Assembly (NCBI RefSeq): GCF_002101555.1
Contig: NZ_LQOL01000097.1
Location: 1 to 49,500, forward strand
Reading direction: 5' to 3'
Source: Mycolicibacterium canariasense
GTDB lineage: Bacteria; Actinomycetota; Actinomycetes; Mycobacteriales; Mycobacteriaceae
DNA: 49,500 nucleotides
Shown: piece after piece, positions 29,826-37,874 of the stretch
How the letters are laid out: the number at the start of each line of letters is the position of its first letter
Position numbering within the stretch: the first letter of the stretch is position 1
Program-made: the position numbers and the translations under genes
Notes under the pieces: model-generated
Database searches by the model: none
Told to the model about the DNA's origin: nothing
The model's input: only the letters and a program-made list of their open reading frames with translations

Positions 29826-30485
29826 GTGCCGCGCCGCCTCCGAGCCCTGGTCCTGCTGCTGCTGATCCTCACGCCGCTGGCCGTCGGCTGCGTGCGGGTG
29901 CGCACCTCGATCACGGTCTCCCCCGACGACCGGGTGTCCGGGCAGATCGTGGCCGCGGCCAAGGCCCGCAATGCCGACGACAAGGGTCCGCAGCTACTCA
30001 ACACGCTTCCGTTCAGCAACAAGGTGGCCATCTCGGAGTACGACCGCGGCGATTACGTCGGCTCGCAGGCCGTGTTCTCCGATCTCACCTTCTCCGAGGT
30101 GCCCCAGCTGGCCAATATGAACCGCGATGCCGCCGGGGTCGACATCTCCCTGCGGCGCGCCGGGGAGCTGGTGATCTTGGAGGGCCGGGTCGACCTGACG
30201 ACGCTGAACGACCCCGACGCCGACGTCTCGATGAGCGTGTCGTTCCCCGGTGAGGTCACCTCGACCAACGGCGACCAGGTCTCCAGCGACGTCGTCGAGT
30301 GGAAGCTCAAGCCGGGCGTGGTGACCACCATGAACGCCCAGGCCCGCTACACCGACCCGAGCGCCCGGTCCTTCACGGGCGCGGCCATCTGGCTCACCAT
30401 CGGATCGTTCATCGTGGCCGGCGTCATCGGCGCGGTCGCCTGGATGGCCCGCGACCAGTCACCCAAGGTGGGCGATGCGACCTGA
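29826..30485 (+). CDS. lppM: Lipoprotein LppM
   Basis: 219 residues from GTG 29826. The signal peptide ends at lipobox LAVGC. The extracellular beta-rich LppM domain runs to about residue 185 (SEYDRGDYVGSQAVFSDLTF, VILEGRVDLTTL), then one C-terminal helix AIWLTIGSFIVAGVIGAVAW and a short basic-acidic tail. The protein therefore has both a lipid anchor and a transmembrane helix. In M. tuberculosis LppM affects phagosomal handling of the bacterium. It probably shares a transcript with the acetyltransferase. The Rv2172c homologue that normally follows on the other strand is missing; only 73 bp separate it from idsA2. Confidence 0.92.
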   Translation: MPRRLRALVLLLLILTPLAVGCVRVRTSITVSPDDRVSGQIVAAAKARNADDKGPQLLNTLPFSNKVAISEYDRGDYVGSQAVFSDLTFSEVPQLANMNRDAAGVDISLRRAGELVILEGRVDLTTLNDPDADVSMSVSFPGEVTSTNGDQVSSDVVEWKLKPGVVTTMNAQARYTDPSARSFTGAAIWLTIGSFIVAGVIGAVAWMARDQSPKVGDAT

Positions 30486-30558
30486 CCGGCTACCTACGCT
30501 TTAGGCTGGTGGCCGTCGGGGCCGAATTCGGGGCAGGAGAAAGGGGCGCCCGCTGACC

Positions 30559-31653
30559 GTGGATACAGCGGCACCATCAGCAGTGCAACTGGTCGACGCC
30601 GTGCTGGGCCAGTTACGCACCTATCTGTCGCAGCGGCGGCAGGACTGCGCCTACATCGGCCCGGAATACGCCGAACTGACCGCGGCACTCGAAGAATTCG
30701 TCCTGCGCGGCGGCAAACGGATCAGACCGTTGTTCGCCTACTGGGGCTGGCGCGCGGTGGCGGGCGAGGACCGCAACCCCGACGTCGACGACGCCAAGGC
30801 GCTGCGACTGTTCTCGGCGCTGGAACTGCTGCACGCCTGCGCGCTGGTGCACGACGACGTCATCGACGCGTCGGCGACCAGGCGCGGCCTGCCGACCGTG
30901 CACCGGCATTTCACCGAACTGCACCGGGGCAAGAACTGGCACGGCTCCAGCGAACAGTTCGGGCTGTCCGCCGCCATCCTGCTCGGCGACCTGTCGCTGG
31001 TGTGGGCCGACGATATCGTCGCCACCGCCGACCTGTCCGTGCAGGCGCACGCCCGGGTGCAGAAGGTGTGGTCGGACATCCGCACCGAAGTGCTCGGCGG
31101 GCAGTTCCTGGACATCGTGGCCGAATCCAGCGGGGCCGACTCGGTGGCCTCGGCGATGACCGTCAACACCTACAAGACCGCCTCGTACACGGTGTCGCGG
31201 CCACTGCAGCTGGGCGCCGCCGCCGCCGCCGACCGCCCGGACGTGCAGGCCATCTTCCATCAGGTGGGCACCGATCTGGGGGTGGCCTTCCAGCTGCGCG
31301 ACGACGTGCTCGGGGTGTTCGGCGATCCCGCGGTCACCGGCAAGCCGTCCGGGGACGACCTGCGGTCCGGCAAGCGGACCGTCCTGCTGGCCGAGGCCGT
31401 CGAGTTGGCCGAGAAAACCGATCCGGTGGCCGCCAAACTGCTGCGTACCTCGATCGGCACGGAGCTGTCCGACGCGCAGGTGCGCGAACTGTGCCTGGTC
31501 ATCGAGGCGGTCGGCGCGCTCGCCGCGGTCGAGGACCGCATCGACACCCTCAACCGCCGGGCGCTCGACGCGCTGGGCGCCGCACCGATCGACCCGCACG
31601 CCAAGATCGGCCTGGCCGAACTCGCCGGCCTGGCCTCCAACCGGTCCGCCTAG
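30559..31653 (+). CDS. idsA2: Polyprenyl diphosphate synthase (IdsA2-like)
   Basis: 364 residues from GTG 30559. Trans-prenyltransferase motifs: FVLRGGKRIRPLF, the first Asp-rich motif in ALVHDDVIDASATRRG, LGDLSLVWADD, and the second region QLRDDVLGVFGDPAVTGKP with DDVLG in place of DDxxD, a form common in mycobacterial paralogues. It condenses isopentenyl diphosphate with allylic diphosphates. Chain length (geranylgeranyl or longer) cannot be read with certainty. The stop is 4 bp before mptA, whose polyprenyl-phosphomannose donor needs such a lipid. Confidence 0.93.
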   Translation: MDTAAPSAVQLVDAVLGQLRTYLSQRRQDCAYIGPEYAELTAALEEFVLRGGKRIRPLFAYWGWRAVAGEDRNPDVDDAKALRLFSALELLHACALVHDDVIDASATRRGLPTVHRHFTELHRGKNWHGSSEQFGLSAAILLGDLSLVWADDIVATADLSVQAHARVQKVWSDIRTEVLGGQFLDIVAESSGADSVASAMTVNTYKTASYTVSRPLQLGAAAAADRPDVQAIFHQVGTDLGVAFQLRDDVLGVFGDPAVTGKPSGDDLRSGKRTVLLAEAVELAEKTDPVAAKLLRTSIGTELSDAQVRELCLVIEAVGALAAVEDRIDTLNRRALDALGAAPIDPHAKIGLAELAGLASNRSA

Positions 31654-31657
31654 GAGC

Positions 31658-33193
31658 ATGACCACCCCGACGGCGATCCCGGCGCACGGCGGCCCGGCCG
31701 GCGTACTGCGCCGGCACCTGGCCCGACTGGTGGCGTTCGCGGCCTCGCCCGAGGCCGGCCCGGCGCGGCTGGGTTTTCTGGGCGCGGTGATGATCACCGC
31801 GGGCGGTCTGGGCGCCGGCAGTACCCGGCTGCACGACCCGCTGCTGGAATCGCTGCATCTGTCCTGGCTGCGGTTCGGCCACGGCTTGGTGCTGTCGTCG
31901 GTGCTGCTGTGGGGTGGCGTCGCGCTGATGCTCATCGCCTGGCTGGGCCTGGGCCGGCGGGTGATCGACCGGGCGGCCGGGGTGTCGGAGTACACGATGC
32001 TGGCCACCACGGCGTTCTGGCTGACGCCGCTGCTGTTGAGCGTGCCGGTGTTCAGCCGCGACACCTATTCGTATCTGGCCCAGGGTGCCCTGCTGCGCGA
32101 CGGTTTCGACCCGTACATCGTCGGCCCCGTCGACAATCCGAACTCGTTGCTGGACAACGTGTCCCCCATCTGGACCACCACCACCGCACCGTACGGGCCG
32201 GCCTTCATCCTGGTGGCGAAGTTCGTCACGATGATCGTCGGCAACCACGTGGTCGAGGGCACCATGCTGCTGCGGCTGTGCATGCTGCCGGGCCTGGCCC
32301 TGCTGATCTGGGCGGCGCCCCGGGTGGCGCGCCATGTCGGCGCCAACGGCGCGGTGGCGCTGTGGATCTGCGTGCTCAATCCGCTGGTGATCATCCACCT
32401 GATGGGCGGGGTGCACAACGAGATGCTGATGGTGGGCCTGATGATGGCCGCCATCGCGTTGACATTCGGCGGCCGCCCGGTGTGGGGCGTGAGCCTGATC
32501 GCGATCGCCGTGGCGGTGAAGGCCACCGCGGGAATCGCGTTGCCGTTCATGGTGTGGGTCTGGACCCGGCAACTGCGCGAGCGGCATCATCACGGTCCGG
32601 TGAAGGCGTTCGCCATGGCGACGGCCGCCTCGGCGGCGATCTTCGTGGCCGTGTTCGCGGTGCTGTCCTGGCTGGCCGGGGTCGGGCTGGGCTGGCTGAC
32701 GGCACTGGCCGGGTCGGTGAAGATCATCAACTGGCTGACCATCCCGACCGCGATCGCCAACGTCATCAACACCGTTGGCGGGCTGTTCACCACGGTGAAC
32801 TTCTACGCCGTGCTGGACATCACCCGGATCATCGGCGTCGCGGTGATCGCCATCAGCCTGCCGCTGCTGTGGTGGCGCTTCCGGCACGACGACCGAGAGG
32901 CGCTCACCGGTATCACCCTGGCGATGCTCGTCGTGGTGCTGTTCGTGCCCGCCGCGCTGCCCTGGTACTACACCTGGCCGCTGGCGGTGGTGTCGGCGCT
33001 GGCCCAGTCGCGGGCCGCGATCGCCCTGATCGCCGGCTTCTCGACGTGGATCATGGTGATCTTCAAACCCGATGGCTCACACGGCATGTATTCGTGGATC
33101 CACGTGGGCCTGGCCACCGCGTGCGCGGTGGCCGCCTGGTACCTGCTGGCGAAGACTCCCGACGACAAGCCACCACGGCCGAGCCCTCAGTAA
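31658..33193 (+). CDS. mptA: Alpha-(1->6)-mannosyltransferase MptA (lipomannan elongation)
   Basis: 511 residues, with twelve or more hydrophobic segments typical of GT-C enzymes. The first outer loop carries the catalytic acidic motif in PVFSRDTYSYLAQG, and NPLVIIHLMGGVHNEMLM is a second conserved block. MptA uses polyprenyl-phosphomannose to lengthen the mannan core of lipomannan and LAM. ATG 31658 follows the idsA2 stop by 4 bp, with AGGAG overlapping it. The last codons (PPRPSPQ) lie in the first unit of a 25-bp duplication extending to the end of the convergent gene. Confidence 0.94.
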   Translation: MTTPTAIPAHGGPAGVLRRHLARLVAFAASPEAGPARLGFLGAVMITAGGLGAGSTRLHDPLLESLHLSWLRFGHGLVLSSVLLWGGVALMLIAWLGLGRRVIDRAAGVSEYTMLATTAFWLTPLLLSVPVFSRDTYSYLAQGALLRDGFDPYIVGPVDNPNSLLDNVSPIWTTTTAPYGPAFILVAKFVTMIVGNHVVEGTMLLRLCMLPGLALLIWAAPRVARHVGANGAVALWICVLNPLVIIHLMGGVHNEMLMVGLMMAAIALTFGGRPVWGVSLIAIAVAVKATAGIALPFMVWVWTRQLRERHHHGPVKAFAMATAASAAIFVAVFAVLSWLAGVGLGWLTALAGSVKIINWLTIPTAIANVINTVGGLFTTVNFYAVLDITRIIGVAVIAISLPLLWWRFRHDDREALTGITLAMLVVVLFVPAALPWYYTWPLAVVSALAQSRAAIALIAGFSTWIMVIFKPDGSHGMYSWIHVGLATACAVAAWYLLAKTPDDKPPRPSPQ

Positions 33194-33216
33194 GCCACGA
33201 CGGCCGAGCCGTCAAT
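33167..33216. repeat. 25-bp tandem duplication across the mptA/Rv2175c-like convergent ends
   Basis: Units start at 33167 and 33192 and match at 22 of 25 positions (core CACGGCCGAGCC). The first unit holds the last codons and most of the stop region of mptA, and the second reaches the stop of the convergent DNA-binding protein gene. The 18-bp gene-free gap is thus made entirely of the second copy. Confidence 0.8.
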
Positions 33217-33616
33217 AAGCCATCGCCTGGGCCCGCCGGATGACCTCGCGGGCCTGATGTGAGTGCAGGGCGTCCACCGGCCGGGCGTTGGTCTGCCGCT
33301 CGGTGCTGCCGTCCCGGCTGATCGTCAGCGACGGATCCGGAGTGAACAACCACCGCACGATCTCGGTCTGGTGGTAACCGCCGTCCTGCAACACCACCAA
33401 CAGCCCGGGCAGCGGTTTGACGACATGCCCGGTGTCGTCGAAGAAGATCTTGGGCACCACCACCGCCCCGTTGCGCCGGACACCCACCAGGTGCCCGTCG
33501 CGCAGCTGCTGCTGCACCTTGGTCACCGGGATGCGGAGGAGGGCCGACACCGCGGCCAGGTCATACACGGATTCTTCGGGGTCCAAGACGTCGTCGGCCG
33601 CCGGAATACTGCTCAC
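33212..33616 (-). CDS. DNA-binding protein, PknL substrate (Rv2175c-like)
   Basis: 134 residues from GTG 33616 (MSSIPAADDVLDPEESVYDL). It contains a winged helix-turn-helix (YDLAAVSALLRIPVTKVQQQL, then a wing GVRRNGAVVVPKIFF) and a C-terminal helical domain with a TPDPSLTISRDGS loop. The M. tuberculosis homologue binds DNA and loses binding when phosphorylated at an N-terminal Thr by PknL. The equivalent N-terminal region here has Ser2 and Ser3 but no obvious Thr, so the regulated site may differ. It is divergent from pknL with only 36 bp between starts. Confidence 0.9.
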   Translation of the reverse strand: MSSIPAADDVLDPEESVYDLAAVSALLRIPVTKVQQQLRDGHLVGVRRNGAVVVPKIFFDDTGHVVKPLPGLLVVLQDGGYHQTEIVRWLFTPDPSLTISRDGSTERQTNARPVDALHSHQAREVIRRAQAMAY

Positions 33617-33652
33617 CGCACAGAGTCTAAGGCTGCGAGTACCTCTCGTACC

Positions 33653-34864
33653 ATGTGTTCGGTGGACACCTACCAGCGCGCGGACCCGCTCGTCGGCACC
33701 CTGCTGGACCGCCGCTACCGGGTGGACGCGCCGATTGCCTCCGGTGGCATGTCCACGGTGTACCGCGGACTCGACATCCGGCTGGACCGGCCCGTCGCGC
33801 TGAAGGTGATGGATTCCCGCTACGCCGGGGACCAGCAGTTCCTGACCCGGTTCGAGCGCGAGGCCAAGGCGGTGGCCCGGCTGAAGCATCCGGCCCTGGT
33901 CGCCGTGTACGACCAGGGCGGCGGCGGGTTGGGAGAGCCGGCACCGTTTCTGGTGATGGAACTGATCGAGGGCGGCACGCTGCGTGAGCTGCTCAACGAG
34001 CGTGGTCCCATGCCGCCGCACGCGGTGGCCGCCGTGCTCGCCCCGCTGTGCAGCGGGCTGGCGGTGGCGCACGCCGCCGGGCTGGTGCACCGCGACATCA
34101 AGCCGGAGAACGTCCTGATCTCCGACGACGGCGAGGTCAAGATCGCCGATTTCGGTCTGGTGCGTGCCGTCGCCGAAGCCGGAATCACCTCGACCAGCGT
34201 CATTCTGGGCACCGCGGCGTACCTGTCCCCCGAGCAGGTCGGTACCGGGGACGCCACCCCGCGCAGCGACGTCTACGCCGTCGGCGTGCTGGCCTACGAA
34301 CTGCTCACCGGGCGCACGCCGTTCACCGGCGACACCGCGCTGTCGGTGGCCTACCAGCGGATGGATCACGATGTGCCGCCCCCCAGCGCCGGGATCGCCG
34401 GGGTGCCGCGGCAATTCGACGATCTGGTGGCCTGCGCCACCGACCGTGACCCGGCGGCACGGTTTGCCGACGCCGGTGAACTGGCCGACGCGCTGGGCGA
34501 CGCCATCGATGAGCTCGGGCTGCCGCCGTTCCGGGTGCCGGCGCCCCGGCAGTCGGCGCAGCACCGGGCGGCCACCCTGTTCACCAGCCGGGTGCGCACC
34601 GAGCGGGTGCCCAATCCCACCCGCGAGTACGGGGCCGACTTCGTCGAGGACCTCGACGGTGCACTGGCCGAGCCGGAGACGGAGCCCGAATACTCGCCGG
34701 TGCCAGAGCAATTCGCCGGCATCGACTTCGACGAGTTCGACTGGGCCCGGCAGCGGGCCAGGCGCACCCTGCTGTGCTGGGTGCTGGTGCTGCTCACCCT
34801 GACCGGGTTGATCGCGGCCGGCGCGTGGACGCTGGGCAACAACCTGCCCGGGTTGTTGCACTAG
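33653..34864 (+). CDS. pknL: Serine/threonine protein kinase PknL
   Basis: 403 residues from ATG 33653 (a GTG three codons later is possible). Kinase landmarks: glycine loop IASGGMSTVYRG, Lys51 in PVALKVMD, catalytic loop HRDIKPEN with Asp148, DFG at 166-168, and activation loop ITSTSVILGTAAYLSPEQ with several Thr/Ser. A variable linker (about 275-370) precedes a single C-terminal transmembrane helix near 373-393 with almost nothing beyond it. There is thus no external PASTA-type sensor, as in M. tuberculosis PknL. Its known substrate gene is divergent next door. Confidence 0.95.
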   Translation: MCSVDTYQRADPLVGTLLDRRYRVDAPIASGGMSTVYRGLDIRLDRPVALKVMDSRYAGDQQFLTRFEREAKAVARLKHPALVAVYDQGGGGLGEPAPFLVMELIEGGTLRELLNERGPMPPHAVAAVLAPLCSGLAVAHAAGLVHRDIKPENVLISDDGEVKIADFGLVRAVAEAGITSTSVILGTAAYLSPEQVGTGDATPRSDVYAVGVLAYELLTGRTPFTGDTALSVAYQRMDHDVPPPSAGIAGVPRQFDDLVACATDRDPAARFADAGELADALGDAIDELGLPPFRVPAPRQSAQHRAATLFTSRVRTERVPNPTREYGADFVEDLDGALAEPETEPEYSPVPEQFAGIDFDEFDWARQRARRTLLCWVLVLLTLTGLIAAGAWTLGNNLPGLLH

Positions 34865-34900
34865 CCCCCCGCGGATCAGGCGCGGAACATCCGAGCGGCG

Positions 34901-36286
34901 CTAGCCGCGCAGCATCTCAGCGACCAGGAACGCCAACTCCAGCGACTGCTGGGTGTTCAGCCGCGGATCGCAGGCCGTCTCGTACCGGCCGGCCAGATCG
35001 TCGTCGGAGATGTCCTGCGCGCCGCCGAGGCATTCGGTGACGTTCTCACCGGTGATCTCCACGTGGATGCCGCCCGGGTGGGTGCCCAGTGCGTGGTGCA
35101 CCTCGAAGAAGCCCTGCACCTCGTCGACGATGCGGTCGAAGTGCCGGGTCTTGTACCCGGTGGAGGATTCGTGGGTGTTGCCGTGCATCGGGTCGCACTG
35201 CCAGATCACGTGATGCCCGGAGGCCTGCACCTTCTCGATGATCGGCGGCAGCGCGTCGCGGACCTTCTGATTGCCCATCCGGCTGACCAGGGTGAGCCGG
35301 CCCGCCTCGTTGCGCGGGTCCAGCTTCTCGACGTACTCGACGGCCAGCTCGGGCGAGGTGGTGGGGCCGATCTTGATACCGATCGGGTTGGCGATGGTCT
35401 CCACGAACGCGATGTGCGCGCCGTCCAGCTGCCGGGTGCGTTCCCCGATCCACACGTAGTGCGCGGACAGGTCGTACAGCCGCGGCTCGTCGAACTCGGT
35501 GGACAACCGCAGCAGGGCCCGCTCGTAGTCGAGCACCAGGGCCTCGTGGCTGGCGAAGATCTCGGCGGTCTGCAGGTTGCGGTCGTCGACACCGCAGGCG
35601 CTCATGAAGCGCAGTCCGCGGTCGATCTCGCCGGCCAGCGCTTCGTACCGGGCCCCGGCCGGCGAGGTGCGGACGAACTCACGGTTCCAGTCGTGCACCT
35701 TCTGCAGCGACGCCATGCCCGACGAGGTCAGCGCGCGCACCAGGTTCATCGCGGCGCTGGCATTCGCGTACGCCCGTACCAGTCGGGACGGGTCGTGATC
35801 GCGCACCGCGGCGTCCGGGGCGAAGCCGTTGATCATGTCGCCGCGATAGGACTTCAGCCCCAGCGCGTCGATGTCGGAGGACCGCGGCTTGGCGTACTGG
35901 CCGGCGATCCGGGCGACCTTCACCACCGGCAGGCTGGCCCCATAGGTCAGCACCACCGCCATCTGCAGCAGGGTGCGGATGTTGGCGCGGATGTGCGGTT
36001 CGGTGTTGTCGACGAACGTCTCCGCGCAGTCACCGCCCTGCAGCAGGAAGGCCTCACCGCGGGCGACGGCCGCCAGCTGCACCTTGAGGCTCTCGATCTC
36101 GCTCGGGACGGTGATCGGCGGCACGCTCTCCAGCACCGTCCGCATCGCCTTGGCCTGGCCGGCGTCCCAGCTGGGCTGCTGCAGCGCGGGCTTGGCCAGG
36201 GCGGCGTCGAGCCGGTGGCGCAGGTCCTCGGGCAGCGGCGGCAGATCCGGTAGCTGGTCGATGGGTACGTCGACGGTCCAGTTCAC
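34901..36286 (-). CDS. aroG: Class II DAHP synthase AroG (shikimate pathway entry)
   Basis: 461 residues from GTG 36286 (MNWTVDVPIDQLPDLPPLPE). Class II motifs: LLQGGDCAETF, VVKVARIAGQYAKPRS, YRGDMINGFAP, SAHYVWIGERTRQLDGAH, and metal/substrate blocks WQCDPMHGNTHESSTGYKTR and HPGGIHVEITGENVTECLGG. It condenses phosphoenolpyruvate and erythrose-4-phosphate. The mycobacterial enzyme is feedback-inhibited by aromatic amino acids and partners a short chorismate mutase, not encoded here. The longer upstream frame lacks similarity. It converges on pknL with 36 bp between stops. Confidence 0.97.
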   Translation of the reverse strand: MNWTVDVPIDQLPDLPPLPEDLRHRLDAALAKPALQQPSWDAGQAKAMRTVLESVPPITVPSEIESLKVQLAAVARGEAFLLQGGDCAETFVDNTEPHIRANIRTLLQMAVVLTYGASLPVVKVARIAGQYAKPRSSDIDALGLKSYRGDMINGFAPDAAVRDHDPSRLVRAYANASAAMNLVRALTSSGMASLQKVHDWNREFVRTSPAGARYEALAGEIDRGLRFMSACGVDDRNLQTAEIFASHEALVLDYERALLRLSTEFDEPRLYDLSAHYVWIGERTRQLDGAHIAFVETIANPIGIKIGPTTSPELAVEYVEKLDPRNEAGRLTLVSRMGNQKVRDALPPIIEKVQASGHHVIWQCDPMHGNTHESSTGYKTRHFDRIVDEVQGFFEVHHALGTHPGGIHVEITGENVTECLGGAQDISDDDLAGRYETACDPRLNTQQSLELAFLVAEMLRG

Positions 36287-36347
36287 CGCTCTATGGTAAC
36301 CGCGCCGCCGGGCCGATTTGACCGGCCATACCCGCAGCTCAGCACAG

Positions 36348-36391
36348 ATTCCCCGAGTCGCTGCGCTCTCCCCCAAGCCGGAGGTGCCCCC
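36348..36391. repeat. Intergenic copy of the dispersed GAGCGYAGCGAC repeat
   Basis: On the minus strand: GGGGCACCTCCGGCTTGG, then AGAGCGCAGCGACTCGGG. The part at 36348-36368 is identical to 20936-20956 inside murF, and the longer 36351-36391 aligns with 20553-20594. It lies just after the exoribonuclease stop side of the 109-bp aroG upstream gap and may overlap a transcript end. Confidence 0.8.
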
Positions 36392-36395
36392 AACC

Positions 36396-36905
36396 CTAGG
36401 CCCGTACCGCCCAGTCCCCGTCCCGATCGTCTGCGGCCATCAGCCGGTAGCGGCGCAGGTTGTGCCGTGCGTCGACCAGGGCGTCGTGCGAATCGGTGGG
36501 CCGCGGTGGCATCCGCGGGTTACCGCGGTCCTCCCAGAGTTGGCGCAGCTCCCTGGTGAAGCGCGGCATGGCCGGCGGCAGGTCGGTCATCGGGCCCCAG
36601 AGCTGGCACAGCACGACGTGGTCGTAGGCGCCCACCCAGGCCCACAGCTCGATGGGCTCGTCACCGTCGATATCGAAGAAGTCCTCCAGCTCCGAGCGGA
36701 TCTGTCTGCGCGAACGCCACAGCTTCGACGACGGCGACGGGAGCTTGGGCAGCACGTTCTTGCGGACCCAGCTACCGGCCCGGTCCGGGTCGAATTCGGT
36801 TGAGATCGCGTAATACTCGCGACCGTCCTCGGCCACCACCCCGATCGAGATGAGTTCGATGGTGCGGCCGTTGTCGATGAATTCGGTGTCGTAGAAATAG
36901 CGCAA
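36396..36905 (-). CDS. DEDDh-type 3'-5' exoribonuclease (Rv2179c-like)
   Basis: 169 residues from TTG 36903-36905, with AAGGGGGG upstream inside the preceding gene, giving MRYFYDTEFIDNGRTIEL. DTEF supplies the first Asp and Glu, WAWVGAYDHVVL the second Asp, and HDALVDARHNLRR the catalytic His and last Asp of the RNase T fold. Rv2179c has been shown to be a dimeric exoribonuclease acting on structured RNA overhangs. The start lies 1 nt after the stop of the membrane protein gene, so the two are coupled. The longer ATG frame is out of context. Confidence 0.92.
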   Translation of the reverse strand: MRYFYDTEFIDNGRTIELISIGVVAEDGREYYAISTEFDPDRAGSWVRKNVLPKLPSPSSKLWRSRRQIRSELEDFFDIDGDEPIELWAWVGAYDHVVLCQLWGPMTDLPPAMPRFTRELRQLWEDRGNPRMPPRPTDSHDALVDARHNLRRYRLMAADDRDGDWAVRA

Positions 36906-36906
36906 C

Positions 36907-37791
36907 TCAGTGGCCCCCCTTGCTTGCCCCCGGCGCGGCGGGCGCCGGCGCGGCATGGATCTCGCGATCCAGTTCCTCGTTGACCAACGCGTCGTCCGGG
37001 AAGTGCGGTTCACCGGCGACCACGTGCTGCACCCACAGCTTGGCCTGTACCACCGGCCGGCGCAGCCGGCGCTCGCGCTCCAGCGCCTTGTGCATCTTGC
37101 GCGGCCGGGTGGTGTAGCGCCACCGCGCCCACGGCGCGTGCGGGCGGGACAACCGGATCGCGCCGAGGAACAGCAGCGGCGTGATGAACATGCCGACCAG
37201 ACCGGTCCACACCTTGCCCTTGAGCAGCACCACCACGGCCAGCGCCAGCGTCAGCACGGCGACGGCGATCACCACGGTCCGCGCCTGCCAGGTGTCGTCG
37301 GCGCGCCAGATGCCGATGTCGAAGAAGGACAGCGGGTTGAACCCCAGCACCAGCAGTCCGGCCACCGCGATCGCCACGAACACCGCGTCCACCGAGGTGC
37401 GGCCGTCCTCGGCCCAGTACACGTCCTGCAGGTGCAGGATCAACGCGAACTCGTCGAGCACCAGTGCCGCGCCGATCCCGAAGAACACCGCGGCCACCGT
37501 GAATTCCGGCACACCACCGTTTACCGCCAGGGTCACCATGGACACTCCGGAAACCATCACCAGGATCACCCCGATGACCGCGTGGTGCAGGTGGACGCCG
37601 CCGCCGACGGAGAGATTGCGCGGTTGCCACCACTTGCGCGGCGCGTCGCCGGCGGGGTGGCTGCGGATGTACCGGACGATGAGGCGGGTCAGGAAGAACG
37701 TGAGGATGAATGCGATCAGGCAGCACAGCAGCGGTAGGCGATCGCCGGTGATGAAGTCGAACTGGACGCGCAGATGCACGGTCGAGAACAT
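36907..37791 (-). CDS. Conserved integral membrane protein (Rv2180c-like)
   Basis: 294 residues with about seven hydrophobic segments between residues 18 and 215, and a basic cytoplasmic C-terminal third (YTTRPRKMHKALERERRLRRP) ending in an Ala/Pro tail. Conserved-looking polar features are NLSVGGGVHLHHAVIGV, GIGAALVLDEFALILHLQDVYW and EDGRTSVDAV. The paired His and the DEF-HL-D cluster inside membrane helices suggest metal or proton chemistry, but no known family is recognised. It is coupled to the exoribonuclease gene. Function unknown. Confidence 0.88.
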   Translation of the reverse strand: MFSTVHLRVQFDFITGDRLPLLCCLIAFILTFFLTRLIVRYIRSHPAGDAPRKWWQPRNLSVGGGVHLHHAVIGVILVMVSGVSMVTLAVNGGVPEFTVAAVFFGIGAALVLDEFALILHLQDVYWAEDGRTSVDAVFVAIAVAGLLVLGFNPLSFFDIGIWRADDTWQARTVVIAVAVLTLALAVVVLLKGKVWTGLVGMFITPLLFLGAIRLSRPHAPWARWRYTTRPRKMHKALERERRLRRPVVQAKLWVQHVVAGEPHFPDDALVNEELDREIHAAPAPAAPGASKGGH

Positions 37792-37858
37792 ACGCCGACC
37801 AGCAACCGGAACACGTCACCAGGCGTCCTGCGCCGGCCGGCGTGCCGGACTCCCCGGA

Positions 37859-37864
37859 TAGGCT
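37859..37864 (+). promoter_or_regulatory. Probable -10 element just before the mannosyltransferase start
   Basis: TAGGCT fits TANNNT and ends 10 bp before ATG 37875, so transcription would begin about 4 nt upstream of the start codon, a nearly leaderless mRNA as is frequent in mycobacteria. This placement argues against the alternative ATG at 37842, which would lie upstream of the transcription start. Confidence 0.5.
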
Positions 37865-37874
37865 GGTCGGCGAA

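Noticed and set aside
34865..34900. Terminator hairpin between pknL and aroG
   Set aside because: GCGGAT and ATCCG arms are short and interrupted, with no T-run on either strand; too weak to list.
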